Below are positions 46,559 through 57,133 of a DNA stretch of 64,000 nucleotides, in pieces (position 1 is the stretch's first letter; every line of letters starts with the position of its first letter). Position numbers and translations under genes: made by a program. Origin of the DNA: Martinezella tropici (GTDB lineage Bacteria; Pseudomonadota; Alphaproteobacteria; Rhizobiales; Rhizobiaceae); NCBI RefSeq assembly GCF_003287875.1, contig NZ_QMKK01000022.1, positions 248,001-312,000 of the forward strand, in the 5' to 3' direction. The notes beneath the pieces were generated by a model. That model ran no database searches and was not told where the DNA came from. It saw nothing but the letters and a program-made list of their open reading frames with translations.

Positions 46559-47158
46559 TCAGGCCGTGAGCTTGGCCGCGATCTTGGCGACGTGCGCGCC
46601 CTGATATTTTGCGGCTTCCAGTTCGATTTCCGATGGCTGGCGCGAGCCGTCGCCGTTGGTGATCGTCGAAGCGCCGTAGGGCGAGCCGCCCTTGACTTCC
46701 TCGGTGCCCATCTGGCCCTGGAAAGCGTAAGGGAGGCCGACGACGGCCATGCCGTGATGCAGAAGGGTCGGGATGAAGCCGAGAATGGTGGATTCCTGGC
46801 CGCCATGCTGGGTCGCGGACGAGGTGAAGACCGAGCCGACCTTGCCGACCAGCTTGCCGCCAAACCAGAGACCGCCGGTCTGATCCCAGAAATTGCGCAT
46901 CTGCGAGGCAACGGTGCCGAAGCGGGTGCCGGCGCCGATGATGATGGCGTCATAGTCTGCGAGTTCGTCGGGCGTTGCGACCGGGGCTTCCTGATCGAGC
47001 TTGAAATAGGAGGCCTTGGCAACCTCTTCCGGGACCAGTTCCGGAACGCGCTTGACGGTAACTTCAGCGCCGGCCGACTTTGCGCCTTCCGCGACGGCAT
47101 AGGCCATCTTCTCGATATGACCGTAGGAGGAATAATAGAGAACCAGAACCTTAGCCAT
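46559..47158 (-). CDS. wrbA: NAD(P)H:quinone oxidoreductase WrbA
   Basis: Flavodoxin-like FMN enzyme reducing quinones by two electrons. The 199-residue protein begins [20 protein letters not shown] (FMN loop), has [21 protein letters not shown], the WrbA-specific [18 protein letters not shown] and [19 protein letters not shown]. Length and motifs are full. The ATG at 47158 replaces a longer frame that has no resemblance upstream. It is divergent from the CinA/MoaB-like gene. Confidence 0.95.
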   Translation of the reverse strand: MAKVLVLYYSSYGHIEKMAYAVAEGAKSAGAEVTVKRVPELVPEEVAKASYFKLDQEAPVATPDELADYDAIIIGAGTRFGTVASQMRNFWDQTGGLWFGGKLVGKVGSVFTSSATQHGGQESTILGFIPTLLHHGMAVVGLPYAFQGQMGTEEVKGGSPYGASTITNGDGSRQPSEIELEAAKYQGAHVAKIAAKLTA

Positions 47159-47398
47159 GAACGTCTCCTGTTTGTTGGACGCGTTGATTGTGGTGGCAAG
47201 TTTTATCAGCGATGCGACAACAGCGCAGCCCCCATGCCCGGAACGCACTGTTCATCCCCTGTAGACGAAAAATTCATTTGCGTCGCTTCCCGATGGTTGC
47301 CGCCCATGCGAAATCGACCGTTTGCATTCGCGGAAAACGGCGCTACCTATTTCGAACTTTTTGCGAACGCGCCAATGCGCATTTTCACGGATGTCCTC

Positions 47399-48172
47399 AT
47401 GTCAAACGATATCATTGTCACAGCCGCCATGCTGGCCATCGGCGACGAACTGCTCTCCGGCCGGACGAAGGACAAGAATATCGGCCATCTCGCCGATGTC
47501 CTGCTGCTGGCCGGCATAGACCTGAAGGAAGTCCGCATCGTTGCCGATGACGAGGATGCCATCGTCTCGGCGCTGAATGCCCTACGCCCCCAGTACGACT
47601 ATGTCTTCACCTCCGGCGGCATCGGGCCGACCCATGACGACATCACCGCCGATGCCATCGCCAGGGCCTTCGGGGTGCCCTGCGAGCACGACGCCGAGGC
47701 CATGCGGATCATGGGGGAAATGTATGCGCGACGCGAGATGGAGTTCACCGAGGCGCGCCAGCGCATGGCCCGCATGCCTGTGGGATCGAAGCACATCGCC
47801 AATCCGGTCTCGACCGCTCCCGGCTTCAACATCGGCAATGTCTATGTCATGGCCGGCGTGCCGCAGGTCTTCCAGGCCATGCTCGACAATGTCATACCGA
47901 CGCTCAAGACCGGAGCGCGCGTTTTGTCGACCGCCATTTCCTGCCCTTATGGCGAGGGCGAGATCGGCACGCCACTCGGGCTCATCCAGAAGGCACATCC
48001 GGACACGAGCATCGGTTCCTATCCGCGCTATGTCGGCCAATCCTTCTCGACGGAAATCGTCGTGAGGGGCCGATCCGCCGAATTAATTGAAAATGTCGCA
48101 GCCGAGGTACGCGCGATGATCGAAGACATCCGCCAGTCGAAAGCCAAGGAAAATCAATCGGCTGAGGCATAA
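47399..48172 (+). CDS. CinA/MoaB-like molybdopterin-binding domain protein
   Basis: A 257-residue protein with the MoCF_biosynth domain: AAMLAIGDELLSGRTKDKNI, the substrate loop FTSGGIGPTHDDITADAIA, and PVSTAPGFNIGNVYVMAGVP. It corresponds to the N-terminal half of CinA without the C-terminal amidase domain. In some bacteria such stand-alone proteins hydrolyse ADP-ribose-type compounds, but no function is firm. The ATG at 47399 lies at the start of the conserved domain; another ATG eight codons upstream is possible. Confidence 0.75.
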   Translation: MSNDIIVTAAMLAIGDELLSGRTKDKNIGHLADVLLLAGIDLKEVRIVADDEDAIVSALNALRPQYDYVFTSGGIGPTHDDITADAIARAFGVPCEHDAEAMRIMGEMYARREMEFTEARQRMARMPVGSKHIANPVSTAPGFNIGNVYVMAGVPQVFQAMLDNVIPTLKTGARVLSTAISCPYGEGEIGTPLGLIQKAHPDTSIGSYPRYVGQSFSTEIVVRGRSAELIENVAAEVRAMIEDIRQSKAKENQSAEA

Positions 48173-48286
48173 TACTCAACGAATGGCTGCACTCCTTGCG
48201 GAACCAGAGGCGATCGAAGCGCATTAATTTATCGCGGAATGCAGATATAATGCTGAGATCCAACCCTCCGCATGGGAGATCACGTC

Positions 48287-49132
48287 ATGTCGTACAAGAC
48301 CCTATTGACCGTTCTCGACAATCCCGGCAACACGCGCATCGCCGCCGATTTCGTGGCGGCGCTGGCGAAGGAGCACGACGCTTGCGTTGTCGGTCTTCAT
48401 GCGGAAATCGTCTCGACTGTGCCGCTGGTGGCGCCGATGGAAATTCCTGATCCCGTCGCCGTGCAGGCTCTTCAGGATGCCGCTCATCATCAGGCGGTCG
48501 AAATCGAGCGGCTGTTCCGCGCAAAGATGGAAAGCGCCGGTCTCGACTATGAATGGCACAGTTTTGCCAGCACGTCCGGCTACGGCACCGAACCACTGAT
48601 CGAAAGCGCCCGCAGCGCCGACCTGCTGGTTGCCGTGCAGCCGGACCCATCCAAATATGGCGACTCTCAGGTCGACGTCGAAACCTTCCTGTTCGACAGC
48701 GGCCGCCCGGTGCTTCTGATCCCCTATATATTGACCGCTCCGAAGCCGATCCGCCGCGTCCTGATCGCCTGGAACGGATCGAAGGAAGCGGCGCGTGCAA
48801 CGTTCGATGCCCTACCCTTCCTGAAGGCTGCAGATTCGGTCGAGATCCTCTCGGTCAGCACATCCGAGAAAGAATCCCACCCGTCGAGGGAAACCGGCGT
48901 TCGCATCGCGGCGGCGCTGACGCGCCATGGCGTTCGCGCCAAATTCGTGACGGCGGCCTGCACCGGCAAGTCGACGCCGTCGCAGGTCATCGAAAACCGC
49001 CTGGCGGATGACAGTATCGATCTGCTTGTTATGGGTGCCTATACGCATTCCTGGCTGTGGCAAATGATCTTCGGTGGCACGACGCGCACCCTGCTGCAAT
49101 CGATGACGGCGATGACGCTTCTGGCCCGCTGA
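48287..49132 (+). CDS. Universal stress protein-family protein
   Basis: A 281-residue protein with two tandem UspA-type Rossmann domains: the first from [20 protein letters not shown], the second from [20 protein letters not shown]. The second carries the nucleotide-binding signature near its end ([22 protein letters not shown]-2x-G-9x-G-S/T-like). Such tandem proteins occur under stress or low oxygen control in rhizobia, but no regulatory site was seen. It starts after GGGAGATC. Confidence 0.82.
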   Translation: MSYKTLLTVLDNPGNTRIAADFVAALAKEHDACVVGLHAEIVSTVPLVAPMEIPDPVAVQALQDAAHHQAVEIERLFRAKMESAGLDYEWHSFASTSGYGTEPLIESARSADLLVAVQPDPSKYGDSQVDVETFLFDSGRPVLLIPYILTAPKPIRRVLIAWNGSKEAARATFDALPFLKAADSVEILSVSTSEKESHPSRETGVRIAAALTRHGVRAKFVTAACTGKSTPSQVIENRLADDSIDLLVMGAYTHSWLWQMIFGGTTRTLLQSMTAMTLLAR

Positions 49133-49448
49133 GCCGCCAAAGCGCGAATCAAACGGTTTCGGGTGCGGATGTGCACCGATTGCGGGCTTTGCGGCTATTG
49201 CCTTTTGCCGGCAAATCCAGCAGAAAGCAGCGACCGATGACAGAATTCCCGCCAGGGAACCGTTCGCGCGGTCGACGGAGCATGGTCCCGAAAAAGCACA
49301 TGGCTTTTTCCCGGATGAGATCCTGTTCAAGCAGATAGCAAGCGAATCGCGTTCCGGATTTGGTTCATGGTCCGCGCCCGCCGCGGGGTCTGCTCAGGGT
49401 CGCCGGCATTGCCGGCGCGTTATTATTCCATGCCCCGGAGCTTCTGCC
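49133..49448. other. Interval between usp and gpt
   Basis: 316 bases without a credible gene. A CCGCG-rich hairpin region near 49375-49420 lies ahead of gpt; no promoter or operator was recognised. Confidence 0.35.
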
Positions 49449-49946
49449 ATGTCCCTGCCCGATAAAGCCTTTCCCGTGTCCTGGGATCAGTTCCACCGCG
49501 ATGCGCGCGCCCTTGCCTGGCGGCTCGCCGGTCTCAACCGCGATTTCAAGGCAATCGTCTGCATCACCCGCGGCGGCCTCGTGCCGGCCGCCATCATCTC
49601 GCGCGAACTCAATATCCGCCTGATCGAGACGGTCTGCGTCGCCTCCTACCACGACTATTCCAGCCAGGGCGAAATGAACCTGCTGAAAGGCATCGCGCCG
49701 GAACTGACGGTCAATGGCGGCGAAGGCGTGCTCGTCATCGACGACCTGACCGATACCGGCAAGACGGCCGTCGAGGTTCGCAACCTGCTGCCGAAGGCAC
49801 ATTTCGCCTGCGTCTATGCCAAGCCGAAGGGCGTGCCGACCATCGACACCTTCATCACGGAAGTCAGCCAGGATACCTGGATCTACTTCCCCTGGGACAT
49901 GGGCTTCACCTATCAGGAGCCGATCGCCAAGGGTCACCGCGGTTAA
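49449..49946 (+). CDS. gpt: Xanthine/guanine phosphoribosyltransferase
   Basis: Purine salvage enzyme transferring phosphoribose from PRPP to xanthine or guanine. The 165-residue protein has the PRPP motif [13 protein letters not shown] (94-106), the N-terminal [17 protein letters not shown], and the C-terminal WIYFPWDM for base recognition, in the order and length of Gpt. A hairpin GTGGGCGC/GCGCCCAC at 50021-50040 lies 75 bases downstream. Confidence 0.92.
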   Translation: MSLPDKAFPVSWDQFHRDARALAWRLAGLNRDFKAIVCITRGGLVPAAIISRELNIRLIETVCVASYHDYSSQGEMNLLKGIAPELTVNGGEGVLVIDDLTDTGKTAVEVRNLLPKAHFACVYAKPKGVPTIDTFITEVSQDTWIYFPWDMGFTYQEPIAKGHRG

Positions 49947-50020
49947 ACCGCCATTTCGCGTTGCGAATCACTCGCTGATTCTGCTGCGCGTCGAAATCGA
50001 ACCGGAAGACGGTAATAGAG

Positions 50021-50048
50021 GTGGGCGCTGCGGCGCCCACTAGATTTA
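50021..50048 (+). terminator. Possible terminator after gpt
   Basis: Perfect 8-base stem GTGGGCGC / GCGCCCAC with loop TGCG, followed by TAGATTTAG; the T run is weak. Confidence 0.45.
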
Positions 50049-50288
50049 GTAGGCGTCACCATAGCGAGAAAGCGTGGGATTCAAGGGTTTCCGCCCGAAT
50101 CGTGATGCGCCACAGCATGATTTCGCTGCCTTGCCAATGGTCTCGCGGTCACGGACACAAATTTGTCGTTTTCGACACCCGCAGTGATGAGGCTTGCGCC
50201 GTCATCGATCCCACAAAGGGCGAGCATCTCCCATCAAGCTCTTGATTCTTCTACTCTACTGACGTTTCCCCACTTTCCACAGGTGAGC

Positions 50289-50304
50289 CCACAAGATATT
50301 GTGG
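50289..50304. promoter_or_regulatory. Palindromic NrdR-box-like site (distal)
   Basis: CCACAAGATATTGTGG matches the NrdR consensus acaCwAtATaTwGtgt at 13 of 16 positions, including the six strongly conserved ones. It is 25 bases upstream of a TTGACG hexamer (50330-50335). The nrdJ ATG is 412 bases away. Confidence 0.5.
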
Positions 50305-50534
50305 TTAGCAATCCATTACAAACCACCCCTTGACGGAATCGGGTCTTTCAAAGTTAATGGACGACGTTGCGGCGGCGACTGGACCAGGCGGGTTAGTGAG
50401 GGCTGGTTCTCAATTCGAAATCGGATCTTGATTCAAGGCGATTCACCTTTGCCGGTGGCCGCCGCGGGGGTTTTTGTGCCGATCTCGATGCCGTCGAAAA
50501 AATAGATGCGGGGACTGGCGGCAATAAGCTGTTA

Positions 50535-50581
50535 ATACTATATTTAGTGTTTGCAGCCACCATCACCACAAGATACAGGAA
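50535..50581. promoter_or_regulatory. Tandem NrdR boxes upstream of nrdJ
   Basis: ATACTATATTTAGTGT (50535-50550) matches the NrdR consensus at 14 of 16 positions. CCACAAGATACAGGAA (50566-50581) is a weaker second copy exactly 31 bases away, the usual three-turn spacing of paired NrdR boxes. They lie 135-180 bases before the nrdJ start. Confidence 0.65.
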
Positions 50582-50715
50582 ACTCATCTCCGGGTGACAC
50601 CTCCTGTCAGAAAGCGGATTGAAGACTGGCTGCGCGTTGAAATCGCGATGCCGGAATGAGAATTTTTGCGCCCTGCTTTCATGCGGGCGCACACCAACGA
50701 ATGAGGATTGGGACT

Positions 50716-53700
50716 ATGCGCATCGAACGTCGTTTTACGAAGGCCGGCCAGTCACCCTATGCGGATATCGAATTCCGCAAGGCGACCAGCGAGATCAAGA
50801 ATCCGGACGGCTCGATCGTCTTCCGCCTCGAAAATATCGACGTGCCCGCGCAGTTCTCGCAGGTTGCCGCCGACATTCTCGCGCAGAAGTACTTCCGCAA
50901 GGCCGGCGTGCCCGCCAAGCTCAAAAAGGTCGAGGAGAACGACGTTCCTTCGTTCCTGTGGCGTTCCGTGCCCGACGAAGCTGCCATGAAGGATCTGCCG
51001 AAGGAGCAGCAGAGCGGCTCCGAAACCGATGCGCGCCAGGTCTTCGATCGCCTTGCCGGTACCTGGACCTATTGGGGCTGGAAGGGCGGCTACTTCTCTT
51101 CCGAGGAAGATGCTTCAGCCTTCCGTGACGAGCTTGCCTATATGCTTGCCACCCAGCGCGTCGCTCCGAACTCGCCGCAGTGGTTCAACACCGGCATGCA
51201 CTGGGCCTATGGCATCGATGGCCCCGGCCAGGGCCATTTCTATGTCGATCCCTTCACCGGCAAGCTCACCAAGTCCAAGTCGGCCTATGAGCATCCGCAG
51301 CCGCATGCCTGCTTCATCCAGTCGGTCGAGGACGATCTCGTCAACGAAGGCGGCATCATGGATCTGTGGGTTCGCGAAGCCCGCCTCTTCAAGTATGGCT
51401 CCGGCACCGGCTCGAACTTCTCGATGCTGCGCGCCGAGGGTGAAAAGCTTTCCGGCGGCGGCCGCTCCTCGGGCCTGATGAGCTTCCTGAAGATCGGCGA
51501 CCGCGCCGCCGGCGCCATCAAGTCGGGCGGCACGACGCGCCGCGCCGCCAAGATGGTCGTCGTCGACATCGACCATCCGGATATCGAGGAATACATCAAC
51601 TGGAAGGTCAAGGAAGAGCAGAAGGTTGCCGCTCTCGTGACCGGCTCGAAGATCGTCGCCAAGCACCTGAAGGCGATCATGAAGGCGACGGTGAATTGCG
51701 AAGGCGACAATGACGATTGCTTCGATCCGGCCAAGAACCCTGCCCTGAAGCGCGAGATCCGCGCTGCCAAGAAGGACCAGGTTCCGGAAAACTACGTCCA
51801 GCGCGTCATCCAGTTCGCCCGCCAGGGCTACAAGGATCTCGAATTCAAGACCTACGACACGGACTGGGATTCGGAAGCCTATCTGACCGTATCCGGCCAG
51901 AACTCCAACAATTCCGTCTCCATCAAGGACGACTTCCTGCGCGCCGTCGAGAATGACGGCGAATGGCACCTGACCGCCCGCAAGGACGGCAAGATCATCA
52001 AGACGCTGAAGGCCCGCGACCTCTGGGAGTCCATTTCCTACGCCGCCTGGGCATCGGCCGATCCGGGCCTGCATTTCAACACGACGATGAACGACTGGCA
52101 TACCAGCCCGGCTGCCGGCCCGATCCGCGCCTCCAATCCGTGCTCGGAATACATGTTCCTCGACGACACGGCCTGCAACCTTGCTTCGCTGAACCTGATG
52201 ACCTTCAAGGATGCAGCGACGAAGCGCATCAACATTGCCGATTACGAGCATGCCGTCCGCCTCTGGACCGTTGTTCTCGAAGTCTCCGTGATGATGGCGC
52301 AGTTCCCCTCGCGCCGTATCGCCGAACTCTCCTACGAATACCGCACGCTCGGCCTCGGCTACGCCAATATCGGCGGCCTGCTGATGTCGTCGGGCATTCC
52401 CTATGACTCGGACGAAGCCCGCGCCATCGCCGGCTCGCTGACGGCGATCATGACCGGCATCGCCTATGCGACCTCGGCTGAAATGGCATCCGAACTCGGG
52501 ACCTTCCCGATGTTCAAGCCGAACCGCGAGAACATGCTGCGCGTCATCCGCAACCATCGCCGCGCCGCCTATGGCGAGACCTCGGGCTATGAGAACCTGT
52601 CGGTCAATCCGGTGGCGCTGATCCATTCCGACAATCCGGACCAGGATCTCGTTGCCCATGCCAAGGCCGCCTGGGACAAGGCGCTGGAACTCGGCGAAAA
52701 GCACGGCTACCGCAACGCCCAGGCAACCGTGATCGCGCCGACCGGCACCATCGGCCTCGTCATGGATTGCGACACGACCGGTATCGAGCCGGACTTCGCT
52801 CTCGTAAAGTTCAAGAAGCTCGCCGGCGGCGGCTACTTCAAGATCATCAACCGTGCCGTTCCGGAAGCGCTGCGCGCTCTCGGCTACTCCGAAAGCCAGA
52901 TCGCCGAGATCGAGGCCTATGCCGTCGGCCATGGCAACCTGAACCAGGCTCCCGCCATCAACCCCTCGACGCTGAAAGCCAAGGGCTTTACGGCTGAGAA
53001 GATCGATGCCGTCAACGCCGCTCTGAAGAGCGCCTTCGACATCAAGTTCGTCTTCAACCAGTGGACGCTCGGCGCCGACTTCCTGAAGGGCACGCTGAAG
53101 GTTTCCGACGAGCAGATGGCCGATATGAGCTTCAACCTGCTCGACCATCTCGGCTTCTCCAAGAAGGACATCGAGGCCGCCAATATTCATGTCTGCGGTG
53201 CCATGACGCTGGAAGGCGCGCCGTTCCTGAAGAACGAGCACCTCGCCGTCTTCGATTGCGCCAATCCCTGCGGCAAGATCGGCAAGCGCTACCTCTCGGT
53301 CGAAAGCCACATCCGCATGATGGCGGCCGCTCAGCCCTTCATCTCGGGTGCGATCTCCAAGACGATCAACATGCCGAACGAGGCGACCGTCGAGGATTGC
53401 AAGAACGCCTACATGCTGTCCTGGAAGCTCGGCCTCAAGGCCAACGCTCTTTACCGCGACGGCTCCAAGCTCAGCCAGCCGCTGAACGCTTCGCTGATCG
53501 AGGATGACAGCGACGAGGATGCGCTGGAGGAATTCCTGCAGGCGCCGGCCGCCGCGCAGGCCGTCACCATCACGGAAAAGATCGTCGAGCGCGTGATCGA
53601 GAAGGTCGTGCGCACGCAGGAAAAGCTTCCCGGTCGCCGCAAGGGCTACACCCAGAAGGCCAAGATCGGCGGACACACGATCTTCCTGCGCACCGGCGAA

Positions 53701-54522
53701 TATGACGATGGCCGTCTCGGCGAAATCTTCCTTGACATGAACAAGGAAGGCTCGGCTCTGCGCGCCTTCATCAACAACTTCGCGATCTCCGTCTCGCTCG
53801 GCCTGCAGTATGGCGTGCCGCTCGAGGAATATGTCGACGCCTTCACCTTCACCAAGTTCGAGCCGGCCGGCATCGTCACCGGCAACGACGCCATCAAGAA
53901 CGCCACATCGATCCTCGACTACGTGTTCCGCGAGCTGGCGATCTCCTATCTCGGCCGTCACGATCTTGCCCATGTCGACACCTCGGACTTCAACAACACG
54001 GCGCTCGGCCGCGGTGTTTCCGAGGGCAAGGCCGATGTCGTCTCCAAGGGCCTGACCCGCGGTTACAAGCCGACACTGGTTCCGACCGGCGGCGAACGTC
54101 CGGCAGCCGAAGCCAAGGGTTCGGCATCTGGCGCCCCGGTCCGCGGAGCCTCGCTTTCGACCGTGACCGCCTTTGCCGGCAACACGGTGCGCAAGCTGGA
54201 GCCGGCGAGCGCGGTCTCGACCTCCGAAGTCGTCGCCTTCAAGCGCGACTATGAGGAGCGCGCGAAGGAATTGGCCGAAGAGATTGCAGAGGAACTGGCG
54301 AACGAAACCGCTGAAGCCACCGGCCTCTTCACCGACAAGGCCGCAAGCGACGCGGCAACGGCCAAGACCGAAGCCAAGAAGCTCGAATCCGAACGCCGCG
54401 CCCGCTCCATCATGCAGGGCTACACCGGTAACATGTGCACGGAGTGCCAGAACTTCACGATGGTCCGGAATGGAACTTGCGAGAAGTGCGATACTTGCGG
54501 CGCGACGAGTGGGTGCAGCTGA
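50716..54522 (+). CDS. nrdJ: Adenosylcobalamin-dependent ribonucleoside-diphosphate reductase (class II)
   Basis: Single-chain class II ribonucleotide reductase of 1268 residues, which makes deoxynucleotides with adenosylcobalamin and needs no oxygen. Visible are [11 protein letters not shown], the [20 protein letters not shown] segment with an active-site Cys, [30 protein letters not shown], and a C-terminal Cys-rich tail ([20 protein letters not shown]) for reduction by thioredoxin. The insert around CEGDNDDCF and the long Lys/Glu/Ala linker near the end are normal in rhizobia. The ATG at 50716 has GAGG in front and a conserved MRIERRFTK start. Only this RNR is visible in the window; paired NrdR-box-like sites precede it. 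Confidence 0.95.
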   Translation: MRIERRFTKAGQSPYADIEFRKATSEIKNPDGSIVFRLENIDVPAQFSQVAADILAQKYFRKAGVPAKLKKVEENDVPSFLWRSVPDEAAMKDLPKEQQSGSETDARQVFDRLAGTWTYWGWKGGYFSSEEDASAFRDELAYMLATQRVAPNSPQWFNTGMHWAYGIDGPGQGHFYVDPFTGKLTKSKSAYEHPQPHACFIQSVEDDLVNEGGIMDLWVREARLFKYGSGTGSNFSMLRAEGEKLSGGGRSSGLMSFLKIGDRAAGAIKSGGTTRRAAKMVVVDIDHPDIEEYINWKVKEEQKVAALVTGSKIVAKHLKAIMKATVNCEGDNDDCFDPAKNPALKREIRAAKKDQVPENYVQRVIQFARQGYKDLEFKTYDTDWDSEAYLTVSGQNSNNSVSIKDDFLRAVENDGEWHLTARKDGKIIKTLKARDLWESISYAAWASADPGLHFNTTMNDWHTSPAAGPIRASNPCSEYMFLDDTACNLASLNLMTFKDAATKRINIADYEHAVRLWTVVLEVSVMMAQFPSRRIAELSYEYRTLGLGYANIGGLLMSSGIPYDSDEARAIAGSLTAIMTGIAYATSAEMASELGTFPMFKPNRENMLRVIRNHRRAAYGETSGYENLSVNPVALIHSDNPDQDLVAHAKAAWDKALELGEKHGYRNAQATVIAPTGTIGLVMDCDTTGIEPDFALVKFKKLAGGGYFKIINRAVPEALRALGYSESQIAEIEAYAVGHGNLNQAPAINPSTLKAKGFTAEKIDAVNAALKSAFDIKFVFNQWTLGADFLKGTLKVSDEQMADMSFNLLDHLGFSKKDIEAANIHVCGAMTLEGAPFLKNEHLAVFDCANPCGKIGKRYLSVESHIRMMAAAQPFISGAISKTINMPNEATVEDCKNAYMLSWKLGLKANALYRDGSKLSQPLNASLIEDDSDEDALEEFLQAPAAAQAVTITEKIVERVIEKVVRTQEKLPGRRKGYTQKAKIGGHTIFLRTGEYDDGRLGEIFLDMNKEGSALRAFINNFAISVSLGLQYGVPLEEYVDAFTFTKFEPAGIVTGNDAIKNATSILDYVFRELAISYLGRHDLAHVDTSDFNNTALGRGVSEGKADVVSKGLTRGYKPTLVPTGGERPAAEAKGSASGAPVRGASLSTVTAFAGNTVRKLEPASAVSTSEVVAFKRDYEERAKELAEEIAEELANETAEATGLFTDKAASDAATAKTEAKKLESERRARSIMQGYTGNMCTECQNFTMVRNGTCEKCDTCGATSGCS

Positions 54523-54930
54523 GCATCTGATCGCACACGGATGTAGGCAGCCATTGATTCTGTCGCACGGCCACGAAAATGACGCAGTAACAGAAGGGTC
54601 GCGTATTGATGCGCGACCCTTCTGGAGAAGAGACGAAGAAAATTCCGACTCCCTGGAGATGGTTCATCTCTTCTTTGAAGACGAATTCGGCCCCCTGATA
54701 TGTGCTTTCTTCAATGAATACACAAATGGTGTTTTGGACTTTCTTATACTGTAACTAGGAACGGTAACGTCATCTCCAAACTGATGCCTTTTCCATTTCC
54801 TTAATCTCGAGTTTCCACTCAAAGCAAGCGATCCCGGAACATCCGGCGAGATCGTTGACCAAAGCAAGAAACATTCAGGCGTCCTCGACGTCTGAAAGCC
54901 CTAAAGGGAACGAATAGGGATCAAAGTTAG
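54523..54930. other. Junction between nrdJ and the CBASS island
   Basis: 408 bases: the nrdJ hairpin, then a noticeably AT-rich stretch (about 54640-54800), then a hairpin TTCAGGCGTC/GACGTCTGAA (54874-54896, one G-U pair) 35 bases before capV. No tRNA, integrase or direct repeat was recognised to explain insertion here. The region is likely to hold the CBASS promoter. Confidence 0.45.
54591..54624. terminator. 13-base perfect hairpin after nrdJ
   Basis: CAGAAGGGTCGCG (54591-54603) pairs with CGCGACCCTTCTG (54612-54624) around TATTGATG, 68 bases past the nrdJ stop. There is no T run on either side. It probably marks the 3' end of nrdJ transcription and lies at the edge of the accessory region. 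Confidence 0.65.
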
Positions 54931-56076
54931 ATGGACGTGCAGATGACAGGTGGAACTACTCCCATAGGTAAGCGCCCCTATCGCGTGCTCTGCATCGACG
55001 GCGGTGGCATGAGGGGCATCTACACGGCAGCGCTTCTGGACAAGCTGACGGGCTACTACGCAAAACTCCGAGACGTCGAGGCTCTCGATATCGGCAAGGG
55101 CTTCGATCTTATAGCTGGCACGAGTACCGGAGCGATCCTCGGATGCGCTGCCGCCATCGGACGACCGATGTCATCAGTCGTGAAACTCTACGAGGATCAC
55201 GGCGCGTCCATTTTCCCTCACCGCATCAAAGACGGGGTCGTCAGCCCGCTCTGGCGCGCGCTGACCAAAGGCGGCCGCATCGTCCGGGCCGGCGACAAGG
55301 CACTTCAGTCCGCGCTACAAAACGAGATGCGGGACGTCACGATGAAGCAGGTCTTGGACGGGCGCGGAATCAGCCTCTCGATCCCCGCTGTTTCCATGGA
55401 GAAACACCGTTCCTGGGTTTTCAAGAAGACCCCCAAGAGCGGCGTACGGGACGACAACTACCGCCTAGCCGATGTGTGCCTCGCGTCAAGCGCGGCGCCG
55501 ATCTATCGTTCGCTCGCTGCGATCCGGGACCCGGATACAAAATCCGATAACTTTCGTGTTTTCGCCGACGGCGGCCTGTGGGCGAATAACCCTGTTCTCG
55601 TCGCCATGATCGATGCGCTCTCTTGCGCCGAACCTGATCAGCCGATCGAGATCTTCTCGATCGGGAACGTGTCTCGACCGGCCGGGTCGCAAATCCAGCC
55701 CAAAAAGGTTCATCGTTCGATGCTTTCATGGAAGCTCGGCGCTGAGATCGGGCCGCTTGCAATCGATGTCCAAGAGTTCGCCTATGATCAGATGGCTCGG
55801 TTCTTTGCCGGGCACCTGACCAAGCTAGGACGATCCGTGACCCATGTCCGCATTCCGCAGCAGGAAGCAGCGTCGACAATGCTTCAGTACCTCAGCCTCG
55901 ACGAAGCTCGCCCCGAGGCCCTGAAGGCTCTCATCGCTCACGGCTACGACGATGCAGACATGGTCAAGAGCCTCTGCGACCGCACAGATCACCCAGAAGG
56001 CCGAATGATCCACAAGCTTTTCAACGAAGTCCCTGCGATGCCGAAATCGGGGATCCCGATGGAGGTGTTTCAATGA
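54931..56076 (+). CDS. capV: CBASS effector: patatin-like phospholipase CapV
   Basis: Phospholipase effector that degrades the inner membrane when it binds the cyclic nucleotide made by the neighbouring CD-NTase, killing the infected cell. The 381-residue protein has all patatin elements: oxyanion loop DGGGMRGIY (residues 23-31), nucleophile GTSTG with Ser65 (63-67), and the Asp of the dyad in DGG (213-215). It is the first gene of a four-gene operon; its stop overlaps the next start by four bases (ATGA). In the Vibrio cholerae system CapV responds to 3',3'-cGAMP. Confidence 0.9.
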   Translation: MDVQMTGGTTPIGKRPYRVLCIDGGGMRGIYTAALLDKLTGYYAKLRDVEALDIGKGFDLIAGTSTGAILGCAAAIGRPMSSVVKLYEDHGASIFPHRIKDGVVSPLWRALTKGGRIVRAGDKALQSALQNEMRDVTMKQVLDGRGISLSIPAVSMEKHRSWVFKKTPKSGVRDDNYRLADVCLASSAAPIYRSLAAIRDPDTKSDNFRVFADGGLWANNPVLVAMIDALSCAEPDQPIEIFSIGNVSRPAGSQIQPKKVHRSMLSWKLGAEIGPLAIDVQEFAYDQMARFFAGHLTKLGRSVTHVRIPQQEAASTMLQYLSLDEARPEALKALIAHGYDDADMVKSLCDRTDHPEGRMIHKLFNEVPAMPKSGIPMEVFQ

Positions 56077-57125
56077 AGAACTGCGACAGTCAAATCCTGA
56101 AGTTCCAGCGCAAGATGGTGAAGCTGTCGGACGACGATCGCCTGGACATCAAGGACAAAGCCGACACCAACCGTGACCGCCTGAAAGGCGGACTACGGGT
56201 CCAGGAAAAGCCGACACCCATCGGTATGCACACCCAAGGATCATATTCGATGAAGACGATGATCCAGGAGGACGATGCAGACTATGACATCGACGACGGC
56301 GTCTACTTCAAGAAGGAAGATCTCGTCGGGCCGAACGGTGGCGAAATGTCTGCGCTCGATGTCCGGAAAATGGTATGCAACGCACTTCAGGACAGCCGCT
56401 TCAAACAGGCACCGGAGGTACGCAAGAACTGCGTGCGCGTCTATTACAACGAGGGATTCCACGTCGACGTCCCCTCCTACCGAAAGATCGAAATCAAGGA
56501 TCCGATCTCCGGCGAACCGAAGACCGCCTGGGAACTGGCCGGTCCTGACTGGAAACGCTCGGACGCCAGAGCGGTTACCAAGTGGTTCAAGACAGCGAAC
56601 AGCACTAAATGCTCCGATGCGAGCAAGGACGGTAACAGCGGCCAGTTCGTCCGGATGACACGGTTGATGAAAAAGTTCGCCAAAAGTCGCGGCACTTGGA
56701 AGTCGAAGACCATCTCGGGCTTCGCGATATCGCGCCTTGTCGAGGAATGCTACCTCGAGATTAGAGGTCGGAACGACAAGGCATTCAGGGATCTGATGCG
56801 GAGGATCGTTGACCGCCTGAACTACAACGACGAGATCGAGCATCCTACGCTCAAAGACGAGAACATTGTCAATTCCGGAAGCTCGAAGGTCTCCTTTTTC
56901 AAGGAATGTCTCGAAGAGAACCTCGGACATTTCGAGATCCTCGATGATCCGGACTGCACCCATGATCAGGCCATGAAGGCTTGGGACAGGGTTTTCAACA
57001 CGGACTGGTTCCGAACCCAGCCGGATCCCGACGCCGAGAAGAAACTGGACAGCAGCGCCAGATCCGGCCCTTTCATCAAGCAGGGTGAGACCCGCTACGC
57101 GTCCAACGACGGAAGGTACGCATAA
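56073..57125 (+). CDS. CBASS CD-NTase (cyclic dinucleotide synthase)
   Basis: cGAS/DncV-like nucleotidyltransferase, 350 residues, that senses infection and makes a cyclic oligonucleotide. The active-site hallmark is QGSYSMKTMI (Gly-Ser 56-57) followed by the metal-binding Asp72 and Asp74 in DYDIDDG, and the third Asp131 in FHVDVPSY. The N-terminal helix (ILKFQRKMVKLSDDDRLDI) resembles the DncV group, so cGAMP is a reasonable guess, but the product and clade are not shown. Its C-terminus is Gly/Arg-rich, ending GRYA, and would be the substrate of Cap2 conjugation. It lies eight bases before cap2. Confidence 0.87.
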   Translation: MKNCDSQILKFQRKMVKLSDDDRLDIKDKADTNRDRLKGGLRVQEKPTPIGMHTQGSYSMKTMIQEDDADYDIDDGVYFKKEDLVGPNGGEMSALDVRKMVCNALQDSRFKQAPEVRKNCVRVYYNEGFHVDVPSYRKIEIKDPISGEPKTAWELAGPDWKRSDARAVTKWFKTANSTKCSDASKDGNSGQFVRMTRLMKKFAKSRGTWKSKTISGFAISRLVEECYLEIRGRNDKAFRDLMRRIVDRLNYNDEIEHPTLKDENIVNSGSSKVSFFKECLEENLGHFEILDDPDCTHDQAMKAWDRVFNTDWFRTQPDPDAEKKLDSSARSGPFIKQGETRYASNDGRYA

Positions 57126-57133
57126 GGTTTTCC

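Noticed and set aside
49947-50715. Cobalamin riboswitch before the B12-dependent nrdJ
   Set aside because: Looked for a B12 box and the usual multi-stem layout in the long leader; no convincing match found.
54659-54754. Short hydrophobic plus-strand frame in the AT-rich nrdJ/capV gap
   Set aside because: GGAG abuts the ATG with no spacing and there is no family resemblance; the frame is probably due to AT-rich composition.
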